Shown here in pieces: positions 43,979-52,415 of a stretch of DNA of 64,000 nt. A program made the position numbers and the translations under genes. Source of the DNA: CBFDBF01 sp050293315. Lineage in GTDB: Bacteria; Pseudomonadota; Gammaproteobacteria; Chromatiales; Chromatiaceae. How positions within the stretch are numbered: the first letter of the stretch is position 1; each line of letters starts with the position of its first letter. The stretch lies in assembly GCA_050293315.1 (NCBI GenBank), contig JBNKMS010000030.1:1-64000 (forward strand). The letters are read 5' to 3'. The notes under the pieces were generated by a model. It saw nothing but the letters and a program-made list of their open reading frames with translations. It was not told the DNA's origin and ran no database searches.

Positions 43979-44764
43979 TTAAAGTTGGTTACTGACGTAG
44001 GCCAGCATCTCATCAGTTGTGGAGATCGCCTTGGAGTTCATCTCGTAGGCGCGCTGGGTCTCAATCATATTTACCAGCTCCTCCACCACATTTACGTTTG
44101 AACTCTCTAGGGATCCCTGAATAACTGTACCCAGTCCGTCGCTACCAGGATTGGCTGTAGTCGGAGCACCACTTGATGCGGTTTCTCGAAACAGATTGTC
44201 ACCAATTGCTGCCAAACCCATGGGGTTAACAAAATCCGCCAGTTCAATAGTGCCGATCTGGGTTGGTGTATTGTTCCCAGCTACTAAGGCATTCACTACG
44301 CCATCAGAACCTACCGTCACGCTTAGTGTATTCGCAGGTATGGTTATGGCCGGCTCCAACGGAAAACCGTTAGCGTTTACCAACTGCCCCTCTGAGGTAA
44401 GACCCCAGGAACCATCTCTGGTATATACAATGGAGCCGTCCGGATGCAGCACCTGAAAGAACCCGCGCCCCTGAATGGCGATATCGAAGGAGTTCTGGGT
44501 CTGCACTATATTGCCCTGAGAGTGCAGTTTCTGCGTGGCTACAGTCCGCACCCCTGTTCCCAACGACAACCCTGAAGGGAGGGTGGTGTCTTGCGATGTC
44601 TGCGACCCGACCTGCCGAATATTCTGATAGATTAGATCCTCAAATATCGCACGGTCACGCTTAAAGCCGGTGGTATTTACATTTGCCAGATTGTTGGCGA
44701 TCACCGACATCTGCGTCTGTTGGGCATCGAGGCCTGTTTTTGCGATCCAAAGTGCCGGATACAT
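43979..44764 (-). CDS. flgG: distal rod protein FlgG
   Basis: A 261-residue protein of the standard FlgG length. ALWIAKTGLDAQQTQMSVIANNLANVNTTGFKRDR and the C-terminal ESSNVNVVEELVNMIETQRAYEMNSKAI are diagnostic. Rod gene in the order flgE-flgF-flgG-flgH. Confidence 0.97.
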   Translation of the reverse strand: MYPALWIAKTGLDAQQTQMSVIANNLANVNTTGFKRDRAIFEDLIYQNIRQVGSQTSQDTTLPSGLSLGTGVRTVATQKLHSQGNIVQTQNSFDIAIQGRGFFQVLHPDGSIVYTRDGSWGLTSEGQLVNANGFPLEPAITIPANTLSVTVGSDGVVNALVAGNNTPTQIGTIELADFVNPMGLAAIGDNLFRETASSGAPTTANPGSDGLGTVIQGSLESSNVNVVEELVNMIETQRAYEMNSKAISTTDEMLAYVSNQL

Positions 44765-44812
44765 CTCTCTCTCCTCTATTTTGTATCTCTAACTAATGCA
44801 ATTTACTTGCCA

Positions 44813-45553
44813 CTAACTAATCCGCATTATGCTGGCCGATCCCTGCTCGAGATCGCCAGCGGTCTTCATCATCTTTACCTGCATCTCAAAGCGGCGCGCC
44901 AGCTCGATCATATCGACCATGGCATCAACGACGTTTACATTGCTGCTCTTAAATGCACCACTAACCAGATTGGCCGCCACATCAGGCTCTGCCGTACTAC
45001 CATCCTGCATCCGCATCAGGCCATCACGCCCTTTGTACATCTCCTCAAGCGGCGGATTCACCAGTTTTATCTGGTCGACTACCGCCAGCTCTCCTACATC
45101 CTGTCCCAGAGGGCGAATGGAGATGGTGCCATCATTTGCGATCTCTATCTTCTCTGCGGGTGGAATCGCAATCGGGCCGTCATTGCCGAGAACCGGCAAA
45201 CCGTTGCCGGTGGTAAGTATCCCATTGGCATCCAGCATTAGATCTCCGCGTCGGGTATAGGCCTCGTTACCATCTTCTGCCTGCACCGTCAGCCAGCCCT
45301 CTCCGTTGACCGCCACATCCAATTCGTTACCGGAATGGATAATGGAGCCGTGGGAGAAGTCGATGGCAGGACGCTCACTCATACCGTACACCCTGGTTGG
45401 GAAGCCATCACCAAACACCGGCATGCTCCGAAACTGTTGCAGATCAGCCAGAAATCCAGGGGTGTCTGCATTAGCCAGGTTATTGCTGTTGATCCCCTGT
45501 GCGATCAGGGTCTCTTTGGCCCCACTCATGGCAACATATAACATTCTGTCCAT
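44813..45553 (-). CDS. flgF: proximal rod protein FlgF
   Basis: A 246-residue rod protein with the N-terminal MDRMLYVAMSGAKETLIAQGINSNNLANADTPGF and the C-terminal SSNVNVVDAMVDMIELARRFEMQVKMMKT block. Encoded between flgE and flgG as usual. Confidence 0.96.
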   Translation of the reverse strand: MDRMLYVAMSGAKETLIAQGINSNNLANADTPGFLADLQQFRSMPVFGDGFPTRVYGMSERPAIDFSHGSIIHSGNELDVAVNGEGWLTVQAEDGNEAYTRRGDLMLDANGILTTGNGLPVLGNDGPIAIPPAEKIEIANDGTISIRPLGQDVGELAVVDQIKLVNPPLEEMYKGRDGLMRMQDGSTAEPDVAANLVSGAFKSSNVNVVDAMVDMIELARRFEMQVKMMKTAGDLEQGSASIMRIS

Positions 45554-45614
45554 CTTTATCTCCTGCTGGTCGGGCCGGGAGGAGAGCTACTTACTCCCCC
45601 TGGCCCCAGCCCTA

Positions 45615-46922
45615 TTACCTTATGTTGATAATCGTCTGAGTAATGGTGTCCGAAGTGGTAATCACCTGCGCATTGGCCTGAAAGTTGCGCTGCGCAACGA
45701 TCAGATTTACCAACTGCTCCGCAATATCCACGTTGGAGTTCTCCAGTCCACCGGACTGAATCAACCCGAAGCTGGAGGTACCCGGCGGTCCAAGCTGAGG
45801 GTCACCGGATGTGTAGGTCGCACCCCAGTTGGTATCACCCTCTTGCCTCAGTCCTTGTGGATTATTGAACTTAGCCATGGCTATCTGCCCCAATGCGGTT
45901 GACTGTCCGTTGGTGAAACGGGCAAAGACGATGCCTGTATCGCTGACATCAATACCGCTCAAGCGCCCAGGTGCATAACCGTCCTGAGTCAGATCGTTGA
46001 CCGCGAAGTCACTACCGTACTGGGTGGTATCGCTGTAGTCGAAGGTCAGGTTCAATGCAGCAGCACCAGTAACCGCCTCGGCGTTGTAGACGATATCTCC
46101 ATTGGCATCGACGCTACCTGCACCGGCGGTAATCGTTCCGTCCACACCGAAGTTCACGATAGCGGCCTCATATACACCGGTGGCCGGTGCAGCTACGCTA
46201 CCACCAACAGCGGGATCCAGGGGCAGCACCGTGGTGCCGTCCGAGTCTATGGTCGTCGCCCAGACCAACCACTGGTTGGGAACAGTGTCCGACTCGCGAT
46301 AGTACATGGTAGTGGTATGACCCAGACCCAGAGAATCATATACCGTGGTAGAGGTAGCATGATCATATGTGCTTGGGTCTGTAGGATCAAACAGGGTGGC
46401 AGCAGCGATCGCGGTACCCGTTGGATCAAGATTCATTGCCGCGGTAACGGTAGTGGTAGCAGATGGCGTACCCGACAGGGTAGGCAGCTGCAGATCTGAA
46501 GTGGTACCAGTATTGAAGTTATTACCCTGAGGATCAAGGGCGGCAAATACCTGCAAATTTTCCCCGCCATGGTTTACCACATAACCATCGCGATCAGCAC
46601 TAAAGGCGCCGGCCCTAGTGTAGGCGACATTACCCGCATCATCCTGCAGGATAAAGAAACCCTCGCCATTGATAGCGAGATCGAGATTATTGGAAGTAAA
46701 GTCGATACTACCCTGTGCGAACTGTTGCGCTACTCTGACAACCCGAACACCGCGCCCGGCAGCAGTCGAGCTTACATCTTGAATCGAGTTTGCGTAGATA
46801 TCGGCAAATTCTGCGCGTGACCCTTTAAAGCCGTTGGTTGCCGCATTGGCAATATTGTGACCTGTCACTTCAAGGTCGGTAGAGGCGGCATCGAGACCGC
46901 TGAGTGCTATACGAAATGCCAT
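45615..46922 (-). CDS. flgE: flagellar hook protein FlgE
   Basis: A 435-residue hook subunit. N-terminal MAFRIALSGLDAASTDLEVTGHNIANAATNGFKGSRAEF and C-terminal LENSNVDIAEQLVNLIVAQRNFQANAQVITTSD are conserved; the middle is Thr/Asp-rich. It follows flgD, the hook cap scaffold. Confidence 0.97.
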   Translation of the reverse strand: MAFRIALSGLDAASTDLEVTGHNIANAATNGFKGSRAEFADIYANSIQDVSSTAAGRGVRVVRVAQQFAQGSIDFTSNNLDLAINGEGFFILQDDAGNVAYTRAGAFSADRDGYVVNHGGENLQVFAALDPQGNNFNTGTTSDLQLPTLSGTPSATTTVTAAMNLDPTGTAIAAATLFDPTDPSTYDHATSTTVYDSLGLGHTTTMYYRESDTVPNQWLVWATTIDSDGTTVLPLDPAVGGSVAAPATGVYEAAIVNFGVDGTITAGAGSVDANGDIVYNAEAVTGAAALNLTFDYSDTTQYGSDFAVNDLTQDGYAPGRLSGIDVSDTGIVFARFTNGQSTALGQIAMAKFNNPQGLRQEGDTNWGATYTSGDPQLGPPGTSSFGLIQSGGLENSNVDIAEQLVNLIVAQRNFQANAQVITTSDTITQTIINIR

Positions 46923-46947
46923 GACTATTCTCCCGTTAAGTTATATA

Positions 46948-47622
46948 TCAGTGGATCTCTGCCACATCGTTAAATGAAATTGCCCCCAGCCCTTCCAGGT
47001 TGAGAATCAAACCCTGTCCTGACGCCCCAAGACTCACACTACCCACCTTAGCTTCAAGCAGTGTGTAAGGCGCAACGCTCTCTCCATCTACAATCCCTTC
47101 AGCTGTCACGTAGTAGTTACCAGACGGGGCATAATCACCACTGTCGGTCGTCCCGTCCCAGCTGAATTGTGTCTGTCCGGACGCCAGGGTGCCCAGCTCC
47201 AGCTCCCTGACCAAGACCCCGGAGGTGTTGTATACGCGCACCACCACATCACTGGCAGAGCTATCCATATCGATCACGCCATCCAGGGTGCTGCCAGTGC
47301 TGTAGTAACCGACATCTGATGGAATCAGCACATCCCGCCCGACCAGATTGGCCGCCTGCAGCGCCTGGTCAGAGAGCAGTGAACCGGCAAGATCATCAAA
47401 GGAGTTATTCAGCTCATCAATACCGGAAACAGTGGCAAACTGTGAGATCTGTGTAGCCAGCTCGGTATTCTCCATCGGTTTAAATGGGTCCTGATGGGTC
47501 AGCTCCGTAATCATCAGATTCATAAAGTCCTGCAAAGCCAATTCGCTACTCTCTTCAGACTGCAGCTCACGGGCCAGTCCCAGGGTTTGAAATAGGTCAG
47601 ATTCAGTATTTATTGCACTCAT
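46948..47622 (-). CDS. flgD: hook cap scaffold FlgD
   Basis: A 224-residue protein. The N-terminal block LQDFMNLMITELTHQDPFKPMENTELATQISQFATVSG is the FlgD signature, followed by a FlgD Ig/tudor-like region (FSWDGTTDSGDYAPSGNYYV). It caps the growing hook and is lost later. Confidence 0.96.
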   Translation of the reverse strand: MSAINTESDLFQTLGLARELQSEESSELALQDFMNLMITELTHQDPFKPMENTELATQISQFATVSGIDELNNSFDDLAGSLLSDQALQAANLVGRDVLIPSDVGYYSTGSTLDGVIDMDSSASDVVVRVYNTSGVLVRELELGTLASGQTQFSWDGTTDSGDYAPSGNYYVTAEGIVDGESVAPYTLLEAKVGSVSLGASGQGLILNLEGLGAISFNDVAEIH

Positions 47623-47636
47623 GCTTTAACTCCTCT

Positions 47637-48050
47637 CTATCTACCTATCTGCAAGGTGGCTGATAGCAGCTGTTTGGCCGCATTGATCACCTCCACATTG
47701 CTCTGGTAGGAACGGGATGCGGAGATCATGTTGGACATCTCTTCAACCATGTTGACATTGGAGCGAAAGATATAGCCATCCTCATTGGCCTTTGGGTGAT
47801 GCGGGGCGTACTCCATCCGTAGCGGCTCCTGACTCTCTACCACCCCGGCAAGCTGTACACCGACTGCCGTATCGTCCGGGTTCATTTGATTCAGCGCAGC
47901 CTGAAAAATAGGATGACGCGCCCGATAGGTCTGGTTGATGCTACTGCTGACACTATCGATATTCGCCATATTGCTGGCTACCAGATTGAGTCGCTGATTC
48001 TGTGCGCTCATGGCGGATGCGGCGGTATCGAAAATTTTAAACATAGACAT
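47637..48050 (-). CDS. flgC: proximal rod protein FlgC
   Basis: A 137-residue rod protein: FDTAASAMSAQNQRLNLVASNMANIDS and SNVNMVEEMSNMISASRSYQSNVEVINAAKQL. It lies two bases after flgB. Confidence 0.97.
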   Translation of the reverse strand: MSMFKIFDTAASAMSAQNQRLNLVASNMANIDSVSSSINQTYRARHPIFQAALNQMNPDDTAVGVQLAGVVESQEPLRMEYAPHHPKANEDGYIFRSNVNMVEEMSNMISASRSYQSNVEVINAAKQLLSATLQIGR

Positions 48051-48052
48051 GA

Positions 48053-48442
48053 CTACTGCCCTCTTATTGCTGTCATTAAGCTTCTTATCCTGCCATTGAG
48101 AAATTGCAGACTCGCCTGATACTCAATTGCATTAGAGGCAAACGCGGTGTGTTCCAATTGAGTATCCACGGTATTGCCATCGAGAGATGGTTGACTTGGA
48201 ACCCTGTATTCCATCTGGCTGGGAGGGACCAGTCCGGACTCAGGCTGTATGTGGCCAGGCTGTGTGGTGGCTAAACGTGTAACCTGGCCCGCCTCCTGCT
48301 GCAGCATTTTTCTAAAATCAAAGTCGCGGGCCTTATAGCCTGGGGTATCGGCGTTGGCGATATTAGCGGCCAGTACCTCGGCGCGCCTGCCCCGTAGCTT
48401 CAAGGCCTGCTCATGAATTCCGAATATGTCATCAAGCTTCAT
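48053..48442 (-). CDS. flgB: proximal rod protein FlgB
   Basis: A protein of 129 residues starting MKLDDIFGIHEQALKLRGRRAEVLAANIANADTPGYKARDF. The start at 48442 has GGAG eight bases upstream; a longer frame covers the promoter region. First gene of the flgBCDEFGHIJ run, with a sigma-54 element 37 bases upstream. Confidence 0.96.
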   Translation of the reverse strand: MKLDDIFGIHEQALKLRGRRAEVLAANIANADTPGYKARDFDFRKMLQQEAGQVTRLATTQPGHIQPESGLVPPSQMEYRVPSQPSLDGNTVDTQLEHTAFASNAIEYQASLQFLNGRIRSLMTAIRGQ

Positions 48443-48478
48443 CTTGTCTGCTCCAGATCTATCTCTCACCACCCCTAC

Positions 48479-48494
48479 AGCAGGCATCGTGCCA
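48479..48494 (-). promoter_or_regulatory. sigma-54 promoter of flgB
   Basis: Minus strand TGGCACGATGCCTGCT. The -24 element is the consensus TGGCACG, the -12 reads CTGCT and the GG-N10-GC spacing is exact. The predicted leader is about 26 bases and includes the flgB ribosome site. Confidence 0.85.
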
Positions 48495-48649
48495 ACTGCT
48501 GAAGACGATAGATTGAAGGCATGCTGAAAATGGCCGGCATGCTACATAACCGACTGTTTTTTATCCGGTATCAACCGATACAGCTGATGCGTGGTAGAGA
48601 CTGAACAGAGGTGAAAGATGGCTAGACAAGGCGCTCTATTTGGGATGAC

Positions 48650-48693
48650 AGGCGGCAAACTGCATCCGCCTCAGCGGCAAACCGAATCCGCTG
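48650..48693. repeat. two abutting 22-bp dyads upstream of the flgB promoter
   Basis: Unit 1 (48650-48671) is AGGCGG, loop, CCGCCT; unit 2 (48672-48693) is CAGCGG, loop, CCGCTG. Both have 10-base loops that differ at only a few positions. Two stem pairs differ between the units with both partners changed. The unit spacing is 22 bp. Confidence 0.7.
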
Positions 48694-48751
48694 GATGATT
48701 GAAGATATTGCCTGCTGTTTTTATGGAGAAAGGCGCGCCTTTTACGATCTC

Positions 48752-49579
48752 CTAAGGACGCAACCGATAGCCGATAGATCTATTGCTACTCACCATCTCA
48801 AAACGGTCACTGTGAGAAGTAAGCGACTCAGTTGATCCCAAAAAGAGAAATCCCCCTGGGGTCAGGCAATCGGCAAAACGACTGATGATATCCGCCTTCT
48901 GGTCGGCAGAAAAATATATGAGGACGTTACGGCAAAATATGATGTCGAACTTTCCCAACAAGCTGAACGACTGGGTCAAATTGAACTCGCGAAAGCTGAC
49001 CAGCCGCTTAATCTCCGGACGCACCTCCAGACAATCATCTTTAACAATAAAGTAACGCTTCTGCTGGTCAGCATCCATGCCGCGGGATGCGCTGAGTCCG
49101 CAATATATTCCAAGACGCGCCTCCTCCAGGATTTTACTGGATATGTCTGTACCAAGAACCGAAGCCTTAGTAATCTTGCCGGCACCCTTGGTAATCAAAT
49201 AATCGTGCAGAGACATAGCGATATTGTAACTCTCCTGACCGGAAGAGCAGGCAGCTGACCATATCTTTACGTGTCCTTCGAGCCCTGGCAGGACGGTATC
49301 TACAAGCATGTCGAAATGCGGCTTATCCCGAAACCAGAAGGTCTCATTAGTGGTCATGGCATCGATAAAACTGCTAAACAACTGCCTGTCACGCCGAGTT
49401 TTTAGTTCTGCCAAGAGATCACCAACGGTGGCAATATTCCTCTCCCGCATAAGACGCCCAAGCCTGCTGGTTACAAGGTATTCCTTACCCTCACCCAACA
49501 CTATGCCAGAGGAGTCCTGGAGAAAGGCCTGCATGGCCGCATAATCTTCTGGAGCAAGAAGCTGGCTGCTGGTTACCAC
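48752..49579 (-). CDS. cheR: chemotaxis protein methyltransferase CheR
   Basis: A 275-residue SAM-dependent methyltransferase for MCP glutamates. An N-terminal helical domain (AMQAFLQDSSGIVLGEGKEYLVTSRL) is followed by the SAM site IWSAACSSGQESYNIAM and the block FDIIFCRNVLIYFS. It lies 27 bases downstream of cheV and is probably cotranscribed with it. Confidence 0.96.
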   Translation of the reverse strand: MVTSSQLLAPEDYAAMQAFLQDSSGIVLGEGKEYLVTSRLGRLMRERNIATVGDLLAELKTRRDRQLFSSFIDAMTTNETFWFRDKPHFDMLVDTVLPGLEGHVKIWSAACSSGQESYNIAMSLHDYLITKGAGKITKASVLGTDISSKILEEARLGIYCGLSASRGMDADQQKRYFIVKDDCLEVRPEIKRLVSFREFNLTQSFSLLGKFDIIFCRNVLIYFSADQKADIISRFADCLTPGGFLFLGSTESLTSHSDRFEMVSSNRSIGYRLRP

Positions 49580-49606
49580 CGATATCTATCCTTCAAAACA
49601 TTGCCG

Positions 49607-50548
49607 TCAGGAGACGGCGGCCATCTCATCCCTATGCGCGAGCAGGCGCTCCTGCACCAAAGTGGCCAGATCATCTGGCACATATTTGGCCAGGAAACTG
49701 TCGGCCCCTACCTTTTTAACCATATTCTCATTGAATATCCCACTCAGAGAGGTATGCAACACAACATGCAGATGTTGTAGTTCAGGATCATTCTTAATCT
49801 TCGTAGTCAGGGTATAACCATCCATAACCGGCATCTCTACATCCGAGATAATCAACGGCAACCACTCTTTCAGATTCTTCCCTTCATCAATCCAGGCGTG
49901 CAGCTGTTCTAACGCCTCCTCACCATTCTTACATAGTGTAGTCTCCACCCCGATTTGATCCAGCACATGCTCTACCTGCTTACGGGCCACATTAGAATCG
50001 TCTACCACCAATACATGCCGCATCTCATCACGTATCGACTCATCAATTATTCCATCAGAGATTGTCTCTGTACCTCCAACTATCTCCTTCAGCACCTTTT
50101 CCACATCAATGACCTCAACCATATCATCTTCAACCCTGGTGACCGCGGTCATATAGCTATCTTCCGTGATACCTTTTGGTGGAGCCTGAACATCCTCCCA
50201 TTTAATATTAACTATACGATCAACTGATCCCACCAGAAAACCCTGTGTCTGGCGGTTATATTCAGTAATGATGATAGATCGCTCTTTAGTATCGCCCAAT
50301 GATGGCCCACCTATCCCTATAGAGAGGTCCATAACTGTGATGGTTCTACCTCGCATGTTAGCAATACCGCGCACCGCCGGATGGGGGCGGGGAATATTTG
50401 TCAGTGGTGGACACTGGATAACCTCATGAACCTTAAAAACATTGATCCCGAACAGCTGTCTGCCGACAAGACGAAATAGCAATAATTCAAGCCGATTTTG
50501 CCCCGCCATCTGAGTACGCTGATCGATCTCCCTATGTAATTTGGACAT
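49607..50548 (-). CDS. cheV: chemotaxis coupling protein CheV
   Basis: A 313-residue protein. Residues 20-165 are a CheW-like coupling domain (LFRLVGRQLFGINVFKVHEVIQCP) and about 183-305 a receiver domain with the phospho-acceptor Asp in LIISDVEMPVMDGYTL. It links receptors to the kinase and may tune adaptation. A sigma-28 type promoter lies about 85 bases upstream. Confidence 0.95.
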   Translation of the reverse strand: MSKLHREIDQRTQMAGQNRLELLLFRLVGRQLFGINVFKVHEVIQCPPLTNIPRPHPAVRGIANMRGRTITVMDLSIGIGGPSLGDTKERSIIITEYNRQTQGFLVGSVDRIVNIKWEDVQAPPKGITEDSYMTAVTRVEDDMVEVIDVEKVLKEIVGGTETISDGIIDESIRDEMRHVLVVDDSNVARKQVEHVLDQIGVETTLCKNGEEALEQLHAWIDEGKNLKEWLPLIISDVEMPVMDGYTLTTKIKNDPELQHLHVVLHTSLSGIFNENMVKKVGADSFLAKYVPDDLATLVQERLLAHRDEMAAVS

Positions 50549-50630
50549 GGCTCATCTCCATAATCTATACCCGCACAGTCGCGCGCCGCCCCATAAGGGG
50601 CATCAAATTTTTCACCACAAGCATCCAGCC

Positions 50631-50657
50631 TTAGCGGCAGCACGACCAATTTCTTGA
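50631..50657 (-). promoter_or_regulatory. sigma-28 type promoter of cheV-cheR
   Basis: Minus strand TCAAG, 14 bases, GCCGCTAA, followed by an 80-base leader to cheV. It lies within the divergent cheV-flgA region. Confidence 0.7.
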
Positions 50658-50704
50658 GAGTACTATCCAGAGGGCAATGGCAAGTACGATCATCCCCACT
50701 TTTG

Positions 50705-50720
50705 TGGCACGCAGCTTGCA
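50705..50720 (+). promoter_or_regulatory. sigma-54 promoter of flgA
   Basis: TGGCACGCAGCTTGCA matches the sigma-54 consensus very closely with the exact GG-N10-GC spacing. Expected transcription start is about 50731, only a couple of bases before the first flgA ATG. Confidence 0.85.
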
Positions 50721-50732
50721 TCTAAACACTGC

Positions 50733-51458
50733 ATGAAACCAAAAATGACTAGAGTTCGACAGCCGTTGCTCTACTGGCTCCTACAGGGCATGGTAGTGCT
50801 TTACATAGCAGATACAGCCGCTGCCCAGTTGCAATCACATGAGAGTATCAAGCAAGCAGCAGAGCAGCATATCCTGGATATTGCCGACACATATCCAACG
50901 CCTCCAGTAGTCTCTGCTGGTCACCTGGACAGACGCCTGCGGCTTACCGCTTGCGAACTACCGCTGGAGACATTTACCCCAACAAACGGGCGCAAAATGG
51001 GGAAGGTAACTGTAGGTGTGCGCTGCCCAGGAGAGAAGCCCTGGACCCTGTATGTACCTGTAACCGTCTCCATAATGCTGCCTGTAGTGGTAGCCGCAAA
51101 TGAACTGCAGAGAGGGGCGCTCATAAAACAAGATGATATTAAATTGGAAAACAGGGATATCGCCAGATTACACCGAGGCTACCTGGAGAACCTGGACCAA
51201 GCTATGGGTAAGAAGGTAAAACAGACCATACACAGTAACCAGATCATTACCCCATCCAGGATCACCTTACCTCGCGCAATTAAACGCAACAGTCGTGTCA
51301 CCATACTGGCCAGCAGTAATATCATTCAGGTGCGCATGGTTGGGATAGCACTGGAGAATGGCAGCATAGGGGAGCGTATACGGATACGCAACCAGAGCTC
51401 AAACAGAGAGATTGATGCTAAAGTAATTGCACCTGGCGTGGTGCAAGTAGCCATGTAA
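50733..51458 (+). CDS. flgA: P-ring assembly chaperone FlgA
   Basis: A 241-residue periplasmic protein. A signal-like N-terminus (LLYWLLQGMVVLYIADTAAAQ) precedes the FlgA core, with the C-terminal SAF domain (VVAANELQRGALIKQDDIKLENRDI, GVVQVAM). It helps assemble FlgI. The first ATG (50733) has no ribosome site and would lie at +2 or so of the sigma-54 transcript; ATG 50745 is the alternative. Translation may therefore be leaderless. Confidence 0.9.
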   Translation: MKPKMTRVRQPLLYWLLQGMVVLYIADTAAAQLQSHESIKQAAEQHILDIADTYPTPPVVSAGHLDRRLRLTACELPLETFTPTNGRKMGKVTVGVRCPGEKPWTLYVPVTVSIMLPVVVAANELQRGALIKQDDIKLENRDIARLHRGYLENLDQAMGKKVKQTIHSNQIITPSRITLPRAIKRNSRVTILASSNIIQVRMVGIALENGSIGERIRIRNQSSNREIDAKVIAPGVVQVAM

Positions 51459-51520
51459 TGACCAATTAAATAACGTCCTGACATAACGCCAATAGATACA
51501 CAGTTAGGAATGAACGTTGT

Positions 51521-51547
51521 TAAAGTTACGCCAAATGCTGCCGCTAA
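51521..51547 (+). promoter_or_regulatory. sigma-28 type promoter of flgM-flgN
   Basis: TAAAG, 14 bases, GCCGCTAA, ending 36 bases before the flgM ATG. It lies between flgA and flgM, so flgM can be made both by read-through from flgA and by its own FliA-dependent start. Confidence 0.75.
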
Positions 51548-51583
51548 TCCTCATGTTACGGCCATCAAACCGAGTGGAATAGT

Positions 51584-51892
51584 ATGAAAATCAGAGGCAA
51601 CAATGTAGGTGGAAAAGCGGTACAGCAGAGCGGCGACAAGGGCAAAGTATCGTCCAATAAGTCGACTGGCCCAAAGACTACTGCTACCGGCTCCTCCAGT
51701 AGCAGCGATAAAATTAGTCTGACCGCCGAGGCAAGGGTAGAAGAGCTCACCAGCCTGGTTGAGGATCTTCCAATCACCGACGCCAACCACATTAACGCGA
51801 TCCAGCAGCAGCTGGGGACCGGAAGTTATGAGGCAGATGATGAAAATGCCGCAGAGAACCTGCTGGAAATAGAAAAAGAGCTGTCCAAGTAG
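51584..51892 (+). CDS. flgM: anti-sigma-28 factor FlgM
   Basis: A 102-residue, mainly disordered protein. The first half is Ser/Thr/Gly/Lys-rich; the C-terminal part SDKISLTAEARVEELTSLVEDLP followed by INAIQQQLGTGSYEAD is the FlgM block that binds FliA until the hook is finished. It is followed 11 bases later by flgN. Confidence 0.93.
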   Translation: MKIRGNNVGGKAVQQSGDKGKVSSNKSTGPKTTATGSSSSSDKISLTAEARVEELTSLVEDLPITDANHINAIQQQLGTGSYEADDENAAENLLEIEKELSK

Positions 51893-51903
51893 AGGGGATA
51901 ACG

Positions 51904-52389
51904 ATGCGCACATCTACAGAACAACAACAGAAACTGGCCGGCCTGATAAAGACCGAGTTAGGCATGGCCAGTAATCTACAAGAGATACTGCAGCGGGAAT
52001 TCGACATACTGAGCGGGGGCTCACCTGAACAGATAGAGGCAATCAGCAGAGAGAAGCTGGCACAGATGCAGCAGTTGACACAACAGCTTGCCATACGCGA
52101 CCAGTTACTTACCGTCTTGCGGCTACCACCTGGGAATGAAGGCACCAACAAACTAATACGACAACTCCCCCAGGAGCATGAACTGCATACTCTTTGGGAG
52201 CAGTTACAACAACTAAGTACCGAGTTACAGCGACAAAATACAATCAATGGCGGAATAGTCGCCATTGGACAGCGTCATACAAGACAAGCCCTGGATATGC
52301 TCCAGGGCAAAAACAGCGTCCCAGAAACGTACGGCCCAGGAGGAGAATCACGGACGGATGCTATCCCCCAATCCCTGGCCAAGGCTTGA
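51904..52389 (+). CDS. flgN: FlgK/FlgL export chaperone FlgN
   Basis: A 161-residue helical protein, with a long Gln/Leu/Glu-rich coiled coil and a Ser/Gly/Pro-rich tail. GlnN-like features such as LQEILQREFDILSGGSPEQIEAISREK match FlgN. Position directly after flgM is standard. It is followed by the PilZ gene. Confidence 0.88.
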   Translation: MRTSTEQQQKLAGLIKTELGMASNLQEILQREFDILSGGSPEQIEAISREKLAQMQQLTQQLAIRDQLLTVLRLPPGNEGTNKLIRQLPQEHELHTLWEQLQQLSTELQRQNTINGGIVAIGQRHTRQALDMLQGKNSVPETYGPGGESRTDAIPQSLAKA

Positions 52390-52415
52390 TTGGGCTTTCC
52401 TATCAAGCATCCAGA

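Larger units (their letters stand above)
48443..48751. other. cheR-flgB gap with promoter and dyads
   Basis: About 310 bp without a gene. It contains the flgB sigma-54 element, the two 22-bp dyads, an AAAGGCGCGCCTTT palindrome at 48728-48742 behind cheR, and two copies of GGCATGCT about 17 bases apart near 48518-48543. Confidence 0.6.

Noticed and set aside
50624..50650. Possible sigma-54 promoter for cheV
   Set aside because: A GG-N10-GC spacing exists but the -24 element is poor; the same stretch matches sigma-28 much better.
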